Numbered from the stretch's first letter, positions 1 through 9,883 are shown. The stretch is DNA of 64,000 nucleotides from Desulfonatronum sp. SC1 (GCF_003046795.1 NZ_PZKN01000001.1:62001-126000); one strand, 5' to 3'. The notes: generated by a model from the letters alone, not told the origin. A program made the numbers and translations.

Positions 1-693
1 ACTGCGTCCGGAAACACGGACGTCGCCGCCGATGTCCACCAGATAGTCTCGTATCCCTCGATCCTCCAGCAGCTCGGCCAGCGCGTCCACGGCAAACCCC
101 TTGGCCACGGCCCCCATATCCAGTTGCACGTCCGGATGCAGCTTGCCCAGCCGTCCGGACGTCGAGGCGTCAACCATGTGCAGCCCCACCGAAGCCAGAG
201 CATGGCGCACGGCTTCTTCCGGTGGAGGACGCCATGATTCCCGATTCGCGGCTTCCGGGCCGAAGCCCCAGATGTCCAGCAAGGGGTTGACCGTCGGGTC
301 GAACGCCCCTCCGGTCTGGTCGTGAACCTGTGCGGAAACCCGGAGGACGTACTCAAAGTCTTCGGAAATGGGCATGGATTCACCCATGGAAAGGGCGTTG
401 AACCGGGAAATTTCACTTTCCGGACGATAGACGGACATGGAGGCGTTGATCTGCTCCAGTCGGTCCTGAATCGCCTTTTCCAGTCCGGAAAGAGCCGAGG
501 CCGGAGCATGAGTCGCGCGTACCGTATACGCCGTGCCCATGGTCTTCCCGCGAAAGACATGCTCCGAGGGCCGGTCGCAGCCGAAGAGCAACGACAAGAT
601 TCCGGTCAGCAGGGCTGCGCTGAATACGGATGCAAAGCAGATTCGAAGGTCATACCGGGAGGCGCGAGAGAGAAAAAAAAATTGTGGAAACAT
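1..693 (-). CDS. apbE: FAD:protein FMN transferase ApbE, lipoprotein (partial, cut by window edge)
   Basis: Transfers FMN from FAD to Thr/Ser of target flavoproteins outside the cytoplasm. The 231 visible codons start at ATG 693 and run in frame off the left edge. A hydrophobic N-terminus ends in a lipobox (LLFGC, Cys39), so the protein is probably a lipoprotein. Family motifs follow: GKTMGTAY near residue 48, FDPTVNPLLDIWGFG in the middle, and DMGAVAKGFAVD near residue 196. It is the last visible gene of the minus-strand block. The C-terminal Mg/FAD-binding half is not in the window. Confidence 0.88.
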   Translation of the reverse strand, partial: MFPQFFFLSRASRYDLRICFASVFSAALLTGILSLLFGCDRPSEHVFRGKTMGTAYTVRATHAPASALSGLEKAIQDRLEQINASMSVYRPESEISRFNALSMGESMPISEDFEYVLRVSAQVHDQTGGAFDPTVNPLLDIWGFGPEAANRESWRPPPEEAVRHALASVGLHMVDASTSGRLGKLHPDVQLDMGAVAKGFAVDALAELLEDRGIRDYLVDIGGDVRVSGRS

Positions 694-727
694 GGGCAAG
701 GTAGCGCGAAAAACCGGGCCGAAGCCC

Positions 728-1207
728 TCAATTCATGTACCAGCCAAGAACACGCCAGGAGATGCGTCCGGCCTGGTCCACGTCGTATTCCAGCCAGAGG
801 TTGCCGCGAACGTGGCCGTCCTCGAACCCGGCCAGGACCCATCTGTCGGTGAGGACGTAGGTTTCCCCGGTGATGATGTGCATACTGCCGCCGAAGAAGG
901 CTTCGGCTGGGATCAGGTCCGAGCGGCTGGCTAGATTCTGAATCAGGTCATAGACCGGATTGGACAGGCCCTTGCGTTGTAAGCGGCGCAGTTCGAACTC
1001 GCTCAGCCTGGGTTGAATTTCGCGCTGGATGGAGAGCAGCGGCGCCAGATTGGCCACGTCCAACTGCTCCCGCAAGTCACGGCTTTCCATTTCGCACAGA
1101 CGCAGGGCGTCCCGTGATTGGTGCAGCTTGGCGTAGAGCGACAGGCAGGCTACGGCCAAGGCCAGTGCGACGACCCAGGGGAGGATATGTATGGAACGGG
1201 TGATCAC
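728..1207 (-). CDS. Membrane-anchored protein of unknown function
   Basis: 159 aa, not recognised. Residues 5-25 form one N-terminal hydrophobic segment, followed by a short predicted coiled-coil stretch (about 28-55) and a soluble C-terminal domain rich in Trp and aromatic residues, ending in WYMN. It overlaps the end of the GH57 gene by 4 bp and lies 34 bp before apbE, so it is very likely co-transcribed with both. It may be a periplasm-facing protein anchored by its N-terminus; no function can be given. Confidence 0.7.
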   Translation of the reverse strand: MITRSIHILPWVVALALAVACLSLYAKLHQSRDALRLCEMESRDLREQLDVANLAPLLSIQREIQPRLSEFELRRLQRKGLSNPVYDLIQNLASRSDLIPAEAFFGGSMHIITGETYVLTDRWVLAGFEDGHVRGNLWLEYDVDQAGRISWRVLGWYMN

Positions 1208-3519
1208 CTGGGCCTACCTGTCTTGCCCGCCTCGCCCGTCGTGACTATAACCCTCGGAGCCTCTGTTTGAGGATGAATGCCGAGCTTGCGGGCCAAGCCC
1301 GCTGCTTCCGGAAACTTCTGGTTCAGTTCCCAGAGCCGGTTTTCCACGGCCCAAAGATTGAGCGGCAGGCCCAGGACCGCGAGGCGGTCAATGATATGGC
1401 CCGCCTCGGTCCACTCCGGTTGCTCGGAAGCCAGCAGTTCCAGAATATGCCCGGTCAGGCGGATATCGAATTCCCTCAGTGGTCTCCAGTTGGTGCGCAG
1501 GAAGGCGTGGAATTCCTCCTGGTCGTCAGCCGTCCGACCCAGGACGAGTTCAGCCCAGGCCAGTCCGGGCAGATGCAACAGCCAAACGTCTTCCCGAACC
1601 GGAAGATGTTGGTCTTCCTGCCATCCTTGAAACTGGACCAGGGCGGAGTTCGCGAATCGGAGCTGCCCGTCCCACCAAGCCTGGGTCCGACGTTCCAGCC
1701 ATGCCAGGGAAATCAGTTCACGCCTGTTCCAGGCCAGATCCGCGATGGAACAGGAATCCACGGCTCCTTCCGGTGTACCCACGATTACGCAGACGCGCCC
1801 AGAATGTTCCGGCTTCCAGCGCCAGGAAAAGGATTCGACAGCTCCGGTATTGGAGGACGTTAGCTGACCGCTGCCTCGAACTTCCGCGCCGTCGGCCTCT
1901 GAAGTCCTGTCCAAGTCCAGTACCAGTTGCGCTCCGACCCAGGTGCGTTGGATGCGTCGCCCTGAATCTCGGTCGGCGTGCGCTTGCTCACCGTTTTCTC
2001 CGTCCATGAGCAAACCCAGCAGGGTCCAGGAGGCCAAAGTCATGCTACGAGGCAGAACGTGAGTGCGCCACAGGTCCGCTCCCGTGCCCTTGCCCGGAAT
2101 GTTCGACATCGCCGCGGCCATGATCCGAACGAAATCCGGTGACCAGTCTCTGGCCCCGGTGGACCGGGCCAGCTCCATGGAGCGCAGGGTATAGGCCATG
2201 GCGTTGAGCGGTTCCACCCGGCTGATCTCGTCGAAAAACCAGGCGCAACTGGCCAGGGAACACATGGCCCATTCCTGCATGGCCAGCAGGTTGACGGCGG
2301 TTGCCTCCTCCCGCGAGGAAAGTCCCGGAGCGGCGTGCTGGTCGAGAAAATCGGATCGCGAGACGCCGCCGGCCAGCAAGCGGCCATAATCCAGCAAGGC
2401 GCGGCGAGGATCAACGAAGCACCGTCGGCCGGCGATGAAATAGTGCTCATCCACGCGCTGTTTGTTGCTGTGCAGAGCTTCGCGCAACGGCCCTCGCCAG
2501 CGCTGCTTCCAGCCCGGATGCCCGCCGTCAGCGCAGCCGCAGTCCGTGCGCCAGCGCTCCACCCCATGGACGCAGCTCCAGGAGGACGGTTCGTGGAGCA
2601 GTATCCGGCGAGTGGGCGGGTTGACGGCCAGATAGGCCGCGAAGTTGGTCAGCTCCAATCCTTCCCGACCCTGACGAATCTGCTCCAGGACATAGGCCAG
2701 GGCCATTTCGCCGAAGGAAAAATGATGGCCATAGGTCTCCCCATCCGTGGCCACGCAGAGCAGTCCCCGGCCAGCAGCCTGATTGATCCGCTGGAAGTAG
2801 CGCCCGCCATCTTCCAGGAGCCGTTCAAAGGCCACGGCCTGGGAGATAGGCCCATGATAAAAAAATACGGACAGCTCCCGCCCGGACGGCAGCGCGGCGG
2901 CATAGGGTTCGCTAATGTCCAGGCTGGATTCATCCACGTCGCGTTGGTTCGCGCCGTCCAGGTCGGCCACGGCCCGGGCCTGGCGTGGGGCCAGGACCAC
3001 GAAGCGGAATCCGGCCTGGGCCACGGCTTCCAGAGTCGGGGTGTCCACCGCTGCCTCGGAAAGCCACAGCCCTTCCGGCTCACGCCCGTAACGCACCCGA
3101 AAGTCCGCCGCGGTCCAGGCCAGTTGCACTTCCTTGTCCAGGGGCGAGGCCAGGGGCATGATGATGTGGTGATAGCACTGGGCCAGGGCGTTGCCGTGCC
3201 CCCAACGCTCCAGGCTCTGACGGTCGGCGTCCAGAATCCGGGCGTAGCACGCGGGATCGGCTTGCTCCAGCCAGGAAAGCAGGGTTGGGCCAAAATTGAA
3301 GCTGGTCCAGGCATAGCAGTTGATCAGGTCCGTGATTTGACCCTGGGCGTCCCTGCGCCGGGCCCAGGCCAGCGGTGCATAGGACTCCTCCAAAATCCGC
3401 TGGTTCCAGTTCAGCCCCGGCGCGGCACTGCCCTCGGGCAGCAGTTCGCGCAGCCACGGATCAACGCGCGGAGGCTGATAATAATGCCCATGGATGCAGA
3501 CCTTGCGTGTGGTCATCAT
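1204..3519 (-). CDS. Glycoside hydrolase family 57 protein (DUF3536-type)
   Basis: 771 aa, cytoplasmic, likely acting on alpha-glucans. The N-terminal GH57 fold opens with VCIHGHYYQPPR. The probable nucleophile is Glu155 in WLSEAAVD and the acid/base is Asp259 in VATDGETYGHH; both fit the family. The C-terminal half resembles the DUF3536 extension. ATG 3519 is chosen because GGAGG lies 7 nt upstream and the ATG overlaps the tsaB stop (ATGA); upstream codons in the same open frame belong to tsaB in another frame. Exact substrate cannot be read from sequence. Confidence 0.85.
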   Translation of the reverse strand: MMTTRKVCIHGHYYQPPRVDPWLRELLPEGSAAPGLNWNQRILEESYAPLAWARRRDAQGQITDLINCYAWTSFNFGPTLLSWLEQADPACYARILDADRQSLERWGHGNALAQCYHHIIMPLASPLDKEVQLAWTAADFRVRYGREPEGLWLSEAAVDTPTLEAVAQAGFRFVVLAPRQARAVADLDGANQRDVDESSLDISEPYAAALPSGRELSVFFYHGPISQAVAFERLLEDGGRYFQRINQAAGRGLLCVATDGETYGHHFSFGEMALAYVLEQIRQGREGLELTNFAAYLAVNPPTRRILLHEPSSWSCVHGVERWRTDCGCADGGHPGWKQRWRGPLREALHSNKQRVDEHYFIAGRRCFVDPRRALLDYGRLLAGGVSRSDFLDQHAAPGLSSREEATAVNLLAMQEWAMCSLASCAWFFDEISRVEPLNAMAYTLRSMELARSTGARDWSPDFVRIMAAAMSNIPGKGTGADLWRTHVLPRSMTLASWTLLGLLMDGENGEQAHADRDSGRRIQRTWVGAQLVLDLDRTSEADGAEVRGSGQLTSSNTGAVESFSWRWKPEHSGRVCVIVGTPEGAVDSCSIADLAWNRRELISLAWLERRTQAWWDGQLRFANSALVQFQGWQEDQHLPVREDVWLLHLPGLAWAELVLGRTADDQEEFHAFLRTNWRPLREFDIRLTGHILELLASEQPEWTEAGHIIDRLAVLGLPLNLWAVENRLWELNQKFPEAAGLARKLGIHPQTEAPRVIVTTGEAGKTGRPR

Positions 3520-4391
3520 GATCGTTCCTCCACTTCCCCTGTTGTTTCCTCCCGGATTCTGTCCCTGGCCTCCCGGCCGGTGAAGCCTCGTTTGGCCGCG
3601 AAAAACTCCAAGTTCTCCTCGGCATCGCAGGGCCGCAGGTACAGCGGTTCGATGGGCGTTAGGCCGAATGTGGCGTTCATGGCCGCCTGAATCAAGACAT
3701 GGGCCTGGGGAGCATCCCAGGAAGGATCGAGAACACGCGCTTGGGGCAATTCGGCTTTGATCCATTCCAGGTTGCGCCGCACTCCACTGCCCAGCAGATA
3801 CAACGGCTGATCATCGTCCCCCAGGAGCGAATGGAGATCGGAAGGGATGTCCACGGCCAGAATTCGCGGATCGTTCAGGGGCGTTACGCGAAGTTCTGTC
3901 GAGATTTCCCGGGAAGCAGGCGAGGCGGAGACTTGAAACGACTGGGCATGGACCAGCCGGGTCCGGGCATGGGTCAGTACGGCCAAGCGGCCCTGGAGCA
4001 TCGGGGCCGGACCAGCGGCCAGCAAAGGCAGGTAATCCAGCCCGCCCATGGGCAGGCCCGCGCCCATGGCCAGACCATAGGTCGTTGCCAGACAAAGGCG
4101 CAGGCCGGTGAAATTGCCCGGCCCCCGGACGCAGGCGATGCCGGAAAGATCGTGCATTTTCAGCCCGAGAAGATTCAGAGCTTGCTCCAGGGCTGGAACC
4201 AGAAAACGCATCACCCGAGCCGGGGCGGCCCATTCCTGGTGCAAAACCAGGGTGGTTCCCCGGGCCAGGACGATCTGGACTCGGTCCTCCACGCCGTTCA
4301 GCGTCAGCAGGAGGCGCGACGGAGCTTCACCGCTTCCGGTAATAACGGACCCCGTGGAAGAGCGGTCACTTGAAGAAGCGATGGATGTCAT
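3516..4391 (-). CDS. tsaB: tRNA threonylcarbamoyladenosine biosynthesis protein TsaB
   Basis: 291 aa ASKHA-fold protein, partner of TsaD/TsaE in making t6A37 on ANN-decoding tRNAs. The diagnostic stretch is CVRGPGNFTGLRLCLATTYG followed by GLAMGAGLP. The N-terminus is longer and more divergent than usual. Its start lies inside the end of rseP (26-bp overlap) and its stop overlaps the GH57 start, so it is translationally coupled on both sides. A later start is possible, but no better ribosome binding site was seen. Confidence 0.85.
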   Translation of the reverse strand: MTSIASSSDRSSTGSVITGSGEAPSRLLLTLNGVEDRVQIVLARGTTLVLHQEWAAPARVMRFLVPALEQALNLLGLKMHDLSGIACVRGPGNFTGLRLCLATTYGLAMGAGLPMGGLDYLPLLAAGPAPMLQGRLAVLTHARTRLVHAQSFQVSASPASREISTELRVTPLNDPRILAVDIPSDLHSLLGDDDQPLYLLGSGVRRNLEWIKAELPQARVLDPSWDAPQAHVLIQAAMNATFGLTPIEPLYLRPCDAEENLEFFAAKRGFTGREARDRIREETTGEVEERS

Positions 4392-5430
4392 TAAATACCG
4401 CGAAGGTCATCAGCGCGATCAGAAAGGCGATTCCCAGCTTGTAAGCGATTTCCTGCATCCGGGGGTTGAGTGGTTTTCCGGTGATCGTCTCAATGGTGTA
4501 GAAGAGAATGTGCCCCCCGTCCAACACAGGTATAGGCAAAAGATTCAGCAGACCGAGATTGATGCTGATCAGCGCGGTCAGGGCCAGCAGGTTGGTCAGC
4601 CCCTCGGAGGCCTGCTCGCTGACCAGTTGGGCGATGAGGATTGGTCCACCGATGTTGTCCGCCGGAATAATCCGCTCGATGAGCTTGATGATTCCCTGCA
4701 CCGTGAGCACGACGATGGTCCAGGTTTGTTCCGCCCCAGCGACCAGGGCCGTGCCCGGACCCAAAGCGATGGACTGGGTCTCCCCCGAAGCCGTGATGCC
4801 CAGCATGGCCACCTTGATGTCCTCGCCGAAAAGGTTTTGGCGGACCTCCACCCGGGGCTGAGCCGCGACGTCCATCACCCGGTTTTCCCGTTGCACCGTC
4901 AGGAGCATGGTCTGCCCCTCGGACTGCTGAATACGCTCGGCCAGCTCGCTCCAGTAGCGGATGTCCTGGCCGTTGACGCTCAGGACCATGTCCCCGTCGC
5001 GTAAATCCGCGGCCTGGGCCGGACTGTCCTCCAGCACCTGGCCCACCACGGGCAGCAATTCCTGTTGCCCGTGCGCCCAGAACAGCCCCCAGTAGATGAA
5101 TATGGCCAGGACAAAGTTGAAGACCGGGCCGGCGGCCACCACCAGGATACGTTGCCAGGGCGGCCGGAGGCTGAAACTGGATTCAGGCGGAATGCCCTCG
5201 CCCAGGTCGTCCTGGGCGCTTTCCCCGGCCAGCTTGACGTATCCGCCCAGAGGAACGGCGCAAAGCCGATATTCCGTGTCGCCGTATTGGAACCCGAACA
5301 GCTTCGGCCCGAATCCCAGCGCGAAAACCGGTACGCCGATTTTGAATAGACGAGCCACGATGAAGTGACCCAGTTCGTGAAAGAAAATCAGAACTCCAAG
5401 GACGAGAATAATGGCTAAGACGCTTTGCAT
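4366..5430 (-). CDS. rseP: Site-2 zinc metalloprotease RseP
   Basis: 354 aa inner-membrane intramembrane protease that cleaves anti-sigma factors and signal-peptide remnants. The zinc motif HELGH is at residues 18-22 in the first membrane segment, and the second metal-ligand motif, NLLPIPVLDGGH, is near residue 300. One PDZ domain lies between (about 115-190) with the LRDGDMVLSVNG signature; E. coli RseP has two, so this is the common short form. It follows dxr in the conserved isoprenoid/phospholipid block. Confidence 0.93.
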   Translation of the reverse strand: MQSVLAIILVLGVLIFFHELGHFIVARLFKIGVPVFALGFGPKLFGFQYGDTEYRLCAVPLGGYVKLAGESAQDDLGEGIPPESSFSLRPPWQRILVVAAGPVFNFVLAIFIYWGLFWAHGQQELLPVVGQVLEDSPAQAADLRDGDMVLSVNGQDIRYWSELAERIQQSEGQTMLLTVQRENRVMDVAAQPRVEVRQNLFGEDIKVAMLGITASGETQSIALGPGTALVAGAEQTWTIVVLTVQGIIKLIERIIPADNIGGPILIAQLVSEQASEGLTNLLALTALISINLGLLNLLPIPVLDGGHILFYTIETITGKPLNPRMQEIAYKLGIAFLIALMTFAVFNDIHRFFK

Positions 5431-5606
5431 TCGAAACTCAATGGCTGTTTGGTTGGAAGAAGGCTTCGGCTCGCGCTGGTATGCGGCTCAAAATGCCGGT
5501 CAGTGACAACCGACGTTTCTCATGGCCGAACCGAAGAAAGGAGCGTAATGGTCTTGGAAGGTATTTTGAGACTTCTCGGTCGCAAGTCAAGCCTTGCCAC
5601 GAAAAC

Positions 5607-6869
5607 TCAGACACCGGCACCGGAGTCGGCCAAGCGTCGCGTCTGGCCCTGGACGAGGATGCTAAGCTCCAGAATCGTTTCCAGGGAGTCCACGGACTGC
5701 CCGACATGGTTATCCAGAGCGCGGCGGATCAGGGCCGGGATGTGCGTGAAGGAGATACGTTCGTTCAGGAATAGATCCACGGCGGCCTCGTTGGCCGCGT
5801 TCAGGACCACCAGATGGCTGGGGCCCGCGCGGTAGGCCTCCCGTGCCAGTTCCAGACAGGAAAAAAGGTCGGTCCGAGGCTCCCGAAAGGTCAGGGTTCC
5901 GGCCTGAAGCAGATCCAAGGGGGCCAGACTCAGTCCCAGACGCTCCGGATACCCAAGACAATGGGAGATGGGCACCTGCATGTCCGCGGGGCCAAGGTGG
6001 GCCAGCAGGGAACGATCCGTGAACTCCACCAGGGAATGAACAATGCTCTGGGGATGAATCAGCACGGCCACTTGGTCCATATCCAGTCCGAACAGCAGGC
6101 AGGCCTCGATCACTTCCAGACCTTTGTTCATCAGGGTTGCGGAATCCACGCTGATCTTCGCCCCCATGGACCAGTTGGGATGGGCCAGGGCCTGACCCAC
6201 CGTGACCGCGTCCAGCTCCGCCGCGTCCAGATCCCGAAACGGACCACCCGAGGCCGTAAGAATGATCCGCTGCAAACTGGAGCACGTCTCGCCGCGCAAG
6301 GACTGAAACACCGCATTGTGCTCTGAGTCCACGGGCAAAATCATGGCCCCGTAACGGCGGCAGGCGTCTCGGATCATGGCTCCAGCCAGGACCAGAGATT
6401 CCTTGTTGGCCAGGGCGATGATCTTCCCGGCACGGGCAGCGGCCAACGTGGCCGGCAATCCGGCAGCACCCACCTGGGCGGAGAGGACCATTTGGGCTTC
6501 AGGCAATCGGGCCAGCCCCTCGTACCCCTCCTGGCCGTGAACGATCTCCGGAGCATAACCCGAAGGCAGCAGCTCCCTCAGTTCATCTGCCAAGGCCGCA
6601 TCCAGCACCGCCAACATCTCGGGCCGCCACCGCGCAGCCTGTTCAGCCAACAGGCGAACGTTGCGCCCCCCGGCCAGCCCCAGCACGGAAAAGCGTTCCG
6701 AGTGCTCGCTGATCACCTCCAGGGCGCTGCGACCGATGGAACCGGTACTGCCCAGGATGACCAAGCCGCGCGGAACGGACGTCGCTGCCGGAGGCAAGGC
6801 GCTGATATATCGGCAGGCGTGGAGGGAGGGCATATTGGACGGGTCCGGTACGGTGGAGTGATGGGTCAC
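5607..6869 (-). CDS. dxr: 1-deoxy-D-xylulose 5-phosphate reductoisomerase
   Basis: Converts DXP to MEP with NADPH, the second step of non-mevalonate isoprenoid synthesis. 420 aa, slightly longer than usual because of about 36 extra N-terminal residues. The NADPH site is GLVILGSTGSIGRSAL, the substrate/metal site includes LPVDSEHNA and ILTASGGPF, and NEAAVDLF is present near the C-terminus. The true start may be the internal Met before PSLHAC. A 154-bp gap containing a dispersed repeat separates it from cdsA upstream, and 176 bp separate it from rseP. Confidence 0.94.
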   Translation of the reverse strand: MTHHSTVPDPSNMPSLHACRYISALPPAATSVPRGLVILGSTGSIGRSALEVISEHSERFSVLGLAGGRNVRLLAEQAARWRPEMLAVLDAALADELRELLPSGYAPEIVHGQEGYEGLARLPEAQMVLSAQVGAAGLPATLAAARAGKIIALANKESLVLAGAMIRDACRRYGAMILPVDSEHNAVFQSLRGETCSSLQRIILTASGGPFRDLDAAELDAVTVGQALAHPNWSMGAKISVDSATLMNKGLEVIEACLLFGLDMDQVAVLIHPQSIVHSLVEFTDRSLLAHLGPADMQVPISHCLGYPERLGLSLAPLDLLQAGTLTFREPRTDLFSCLELAREAYRAGPSHLVVLNAANEAAVDLFLNERISFTHIPALIRRALDNHVGQSVDSLETILELSILVQGQTRRLADSGAGV

Positions 6870-6874
6870 GGTAT

Positions 6875-7027
6875 TAACTGTTGAAAACAGTCCTTTGTCG
6901 GCAGTCCGTTCAAAAAAACAACTGCAAGGAGCAAAAAACGTTCAAGATCGAAGCGTATTTATTGATACGTGAAAATTTGTTTTTTTACGGCGACGCGGCA
7001 ATGGGGGATATTATAACGGACTGCTAA
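6875..7027 (-). repeat. Dispersed 150-bp inverted-repeat element, copy A
   Basis: Fills the gap between cdsA and dxr. The ends are inverted (AGTCCGTT near 6903 and AACGGACTGC at 7016). The middle contains the family hallmark TCAAGATCGAAGCGTATTTA followed by TTGATACGTGA. Copies B (36073-36225) and D (45250-45375) have the same orientation and copy C (55019-55170) the opposite one. This copy is more AT-shifted and diverged than B and C. It abuts the cdsA stop codon. Confidence 0.85.
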
Positions 7028-7821
7028 AAGAAAGGATAAACAAGGCTCAGGGCCGAGTAAGCCGGTAAAACGAAAAGCAGGCTGTCGATGCGGTCCAAAA
7101 TGCCGCCGTGGCCGGGCAGAAGCGTGCCGGAATCCTTGACGCTCTGGGAGCGCTTCACAGCGGACTCGAAAAAATCCCCCACCTGGGCGGCCAGGTTCAA
7201 GACGACCCCGAGGAGGATGAACGCCGGAGCACTCGCCGCGCCCCAGGCCAACCCCACGATCACGCAGGCCCCCACGCAGGCCGCCATTCCGCCGCCGCTG
7301 CCCTCCCAGGTCTTCTTGGGGCTAATGGACGGCCAGACGTGACGACGGCCCCACTTGGAACCGGTGTAATAGGCGGCCGTGTCGGAGAGAAACGCCGCTG
7401 CCACCACCAGCAACAGTTCCGGCCAAGCCAACCCCAGGGCGAAGTGCAGCAACAGGGGCAGGTAGCAGCAGCCCCAAAAAAGCAACAACGCATCCGAGAA
7501 CGACGCGGTTTCGGGGTCAGAGCTGTAGCTGACCAGAAACAAGACTCCGAACAGACAGAACAGTCCGGCCAGGGCCGCCGGAACGGCGGGTGGGGCCAGG
7601 TACGCGGCCAACAAAAAAAACGCCCCGCTGGTGACGCCCACCACCTTCCAACCTGGTCGTTCTCCCTTCCAGAACATGGAATACAATTCCCATTGGCCCA
7701 GAGCGGCCAGGATCATTACGAGAAGCAACAGCGGCACCCCGCCGGAAAACAAAATCCAGAGCAGGATGGGCAACGGCAGTAGCCCGGTCAACAAGCGTTT
7801 GTGGTGCGAGGTCAAGGGCAT
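7024..7821 (-). CDS. cdsA: Phosphatidate cytidylyltransferase
   Basis: 265 aa multi-pass inner-membrane enzyme making CDP-diacylglycerol from phosphatidate and CTP. About eight hydrophobic segments are visible. The CdsA signature is split between GSKWGRRHVWPSISPKKTWEG (middle) and SVKDSGTLLPGHGGILDRID (C-terminal), with the metal-binding Asp in DRIDS. It follows uppS after 71 bp, in the usual order. Confidence 0.93.
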   Translation of the reverse strand: MPLTSHHKRLLTGLLPLPILLWILFSGGVPLLLLVMILAALGQWELYSMFWKGERPGWKVVGVTSGAFFLLAAYLAPPAVPAALAGLFCLFGVLFLVSYSSDPETASFSDALLLFWGCCYLPLLLHFALGLAWPELLLVVAAAFLSDTAAYYTGSKWGRRHVWPSISPKKTWEGSGGGMAACVGACVIVGLAWGAASAPAFILLGVVLNLAAQVGDFFESAVKRSQSVKDSGTLLPGHGGILDRIDSLLFVLPAYSALSLVYPFF

Positions 7822-7892
7822 GATGATGCTGGTCAGAGGTTCGTGGTGAGGATGGGTTTTAAGGAAGGGGGCAAGAAAAAAAACTGGAAGGA

Positions 7893-8597
7893 TCAGGCAA
7901 CGTGTTGCTCCAGGCCCCCGAAACGGCGGGATCGTCTGGCATACTCGTCCAGGGCCTCTTGCAGGCAGTCTTCGTCAAAGTCCGGCCACATCACCGGCGT
8001 GAAGACCAGTTCGCTGTACGCGGCCTGATACAGGAGAAAATTGCTCAACCGCTGTTCGCCGCTGGTCCGGATGATCAGGTCCGGGTCAGGCTGGCCGGCA
8101 GTGTCCAGATTGTCGGCAAGGAGTTGTTCAGTGATCCGATCCGTGGGTATGCCCTGGCTGACGAGTTTTCGGCAGGCCCGGACGATCTCTTCGCGGCCGG
8201 AATAGTTCAGGGCCAAATTGACGACCATGGATTTGCAGTGGCTGCTCTTGGAGCAGACGTGCCGCAGGATCTGGCGCAGGGCAAAGGGGAGTTCGTCCCA
8301 GTCACCGAGCACATGCAGTCGGATGTCCCGCTCCAGCAGGGAATCCATCTCGCTCTTGAGATAAGACTGGAGCATCTCGAACAAAAACGAGACCTCCTCC
8401 CGGGGCCGGGACCAGTTCTCTTTGGAAAAGGTATAGAACGTAACGTGCGGGATGCCTAGCTTGCGGCACTGGGTGACGATCTTGCGGGCGGAGCGGGTGC
8501 CGGCCTTATGGCCTTCGGTGCGCGGCAGGCCGTGGTGTTCGGCCCATCGTCCGTTGCCGTCCATGATGATGGCGATATGCCGGGGAAAGGAGGACAA
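7893..8597 (-). CDS. uppS: Isoprenyl transferase (undecaprenyl diphosphate synthase)
   Basis: 234 aa cis-prenyltransferase that builds the C55 carrier lipid for cell-wall synthesis. The catalytic Asp sits in IIMDGNGRWA (Asp13), and the FSKENWSRP and DLIIRTSGEQRLSNFLLYQ motifs follow in order, with ELVFTPVMWPDF near the end. The start at 8597 is 6 bp after the frr stop, so the two are co-translated. Confidence 0.95.
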   Translation of the reverse strand: MSSFPRHIAIIMDGNGRWAEHHGLPRTEGHKAGTRSARKIVTQCRKLGIPHVTFYTFSKENWSRPREEVSFLFEMLQSYLKSEMDSLLERDIRLHVLGDWDELPFALRQILRHVCSKSSHCKSMVVNLALNYSGREEIVRACRKLVSQGIPTDRITEQLLADNLDTAGQPDPDLIIRTSGEQRLSNFLLYQAAYSELVFTPVMWPDFDEDCLQEALDEYARRSRRFGGLEQHVA

Positions 8598-8603
8598 GTC
8601 GGC

Positions 8604-9158
8604 TCAGATCTCCATGATTTCTTTTTCCTTGACCGCGAACACGGCGTCAGTCTTGGCGATGTAGTCGTCCGTCAGCTTCTGGACATCGTCCTGAGTCTTG
8701 CGTAGCTCGTCCTCGGTGATCTCCTTGGCCTTTTCCTGCTTCTTCAGCGCATCATTGGCGTCGCGCCGAATGTTGCGAATGCTGACCTTGGCCTCCTCGG
8801 TGAACTTCTTGGCGATCTTGACCAGTTCTTTGCGCCGCTCCTCGGTCAGGGACGGGATGATAATCCGCAGGGTCTTACCGTCGTTGACCGGGTTCAGGCC
8901 CAAATCAGACTTGAGGATGGCCTTTTCCACATCCTTGAACGCCCCGCGATCCCAGGGCTGGATGGAAATGGTCCGGCTGTCCGGGATGGAGATGGAAGCC
9001 AGTTGATCCAAAGGGGTCGACGTGCCGTAGTAGTCCACCCGAATCCCGTCCAGCAAGGCCGCGGAGGCCCGGCCGGTGCGCAGCCGATTGAATTCCCTGT
9101 CCAGGCTTTGCAGGGACTTTTCCATGCGTTCCTTGTTGTCGTCCAGTACGGATGCCAT
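8604..9158 (-). CDS. frr: Ribosome recycling factor
   Basis: 184 aa, the normal family length. With EF-G it splits post-termination ribosomes. The RRF features [32 protein letters not shown]-like helix (here [17 protein letters not shown]) and [10 protein letters not shown] are all present. It lies 2 bp downstream of pyrH. Confidence 0.96.
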   Translation of the reverse strand: MASVLDDNKERMEKSLQSLDREFNRLRTGRASAALLDGIRVDYYGTSTPLDQLASISIPDSRTISIQPWDRGAFKDVEKAILKSDLGLNPVNDGKTLRIIIPSLTEERRKELVKIAKKFTEEAKVSIRNIRRDANDALKKQEKAKEITEDELRKTQDDVQKLTDDYIAKTDAVFAVKEKEIMEI

Positions 9159-9160
9159 GC

Positions 9161-9883
9161 TTACTCTCCTCCTGTGACCAGCGTTCCCGTCGGTTCTCCC
9201 AGTGCGACCCGCTTGATGTTGCCCTTGGTGAAAAGATTGAAGACCACGATGGGCAGATTGTTGTCCATGGCCAGGGAAATGGCCGTGGAGTCCATGACTT
9301 GCAGGCGCTTTTTCAGGACGTCGATGTAGGAGATGTGCGAGAACAGCTGGGCGTCTTGATCCTTTTTCGGATCCTTGTTGTAGACTCCGTCCACCTTGGT
9401 GGCCTTGAGGATGGCCTGAACCTTAAGTTCGGCCCCGCGCAAGACCGCGGCGGTGTCCGTGGTAAAAAACGGGTTGCCGGTGCCCGCGGCGCAGATCACC
9501 ACCCGTTTTTTCTCCAGATGCCGGATGGCCCGACGGCGGATGTAGGGCTCGGCCACCTGTTGCATTGGGAAGGCGGTCATCACCCGGGTGGTCAGCCCCA
9601 GCTTTTCCAGGCCGTCCTGCACGGCCAGGGAGTTGATCACCGTGGCCAGCATGCCCATGTAGTCCGCCCCGGCCCTGTCCATGCCCCGGGAGGCGGCGGA
9701 GAGACCGCGAAAAATATTCCCCCCGCCGATCACCAGGGCCAATTCGACCCCAAGTTCGGCGACCTCGACCATTTCCCGGCAGAACGTGTCGATGGTCTCG
9801 GGGTCGATTCCGAACTGGTTGGGCCCGGCCAGGGCTTCGCCGCTGATTTTCAGCAATATTCTGGGATAGCGCAGTTCCGTCAT
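9161..9883 (-). CDS. pyrH: UMP kinase
   Basis: 240 aa hexameric amino-acid-kinase-fold enzyme that phosphorylates UMP to UDP. Motifs are LLKISGEAL at the N-terminus, [23 protein letters not shown] and [14 protein letters not shown] 9883 is chosen over an in-frame upstream ATG because GGAG lies 6-7 nt before it and the resulting length matches the family. It is followed by frr. Confidence 0.95.
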   Translation of the reverse strand: MTELRYPRILLKISGEALAGPNQFGIDPETIDTFCREMVEVAELGVELALVIGGGNIFRGLSAASRGMDRAGADYMGMLATVINSLAVQDGLEKLGLTTRVMTAFPMQQVAEPYIRRRAIRHLEKKRVVICAAGTGNPFFTTDTAAVLRGAELKVQAILKATKVDGVYNKDPKKDQDAQLFSHISYIDVLKKRLQVMDSTAISLAMDNNLPIVVFNLFTKGNIKRVALGEPTGTLVTGGE

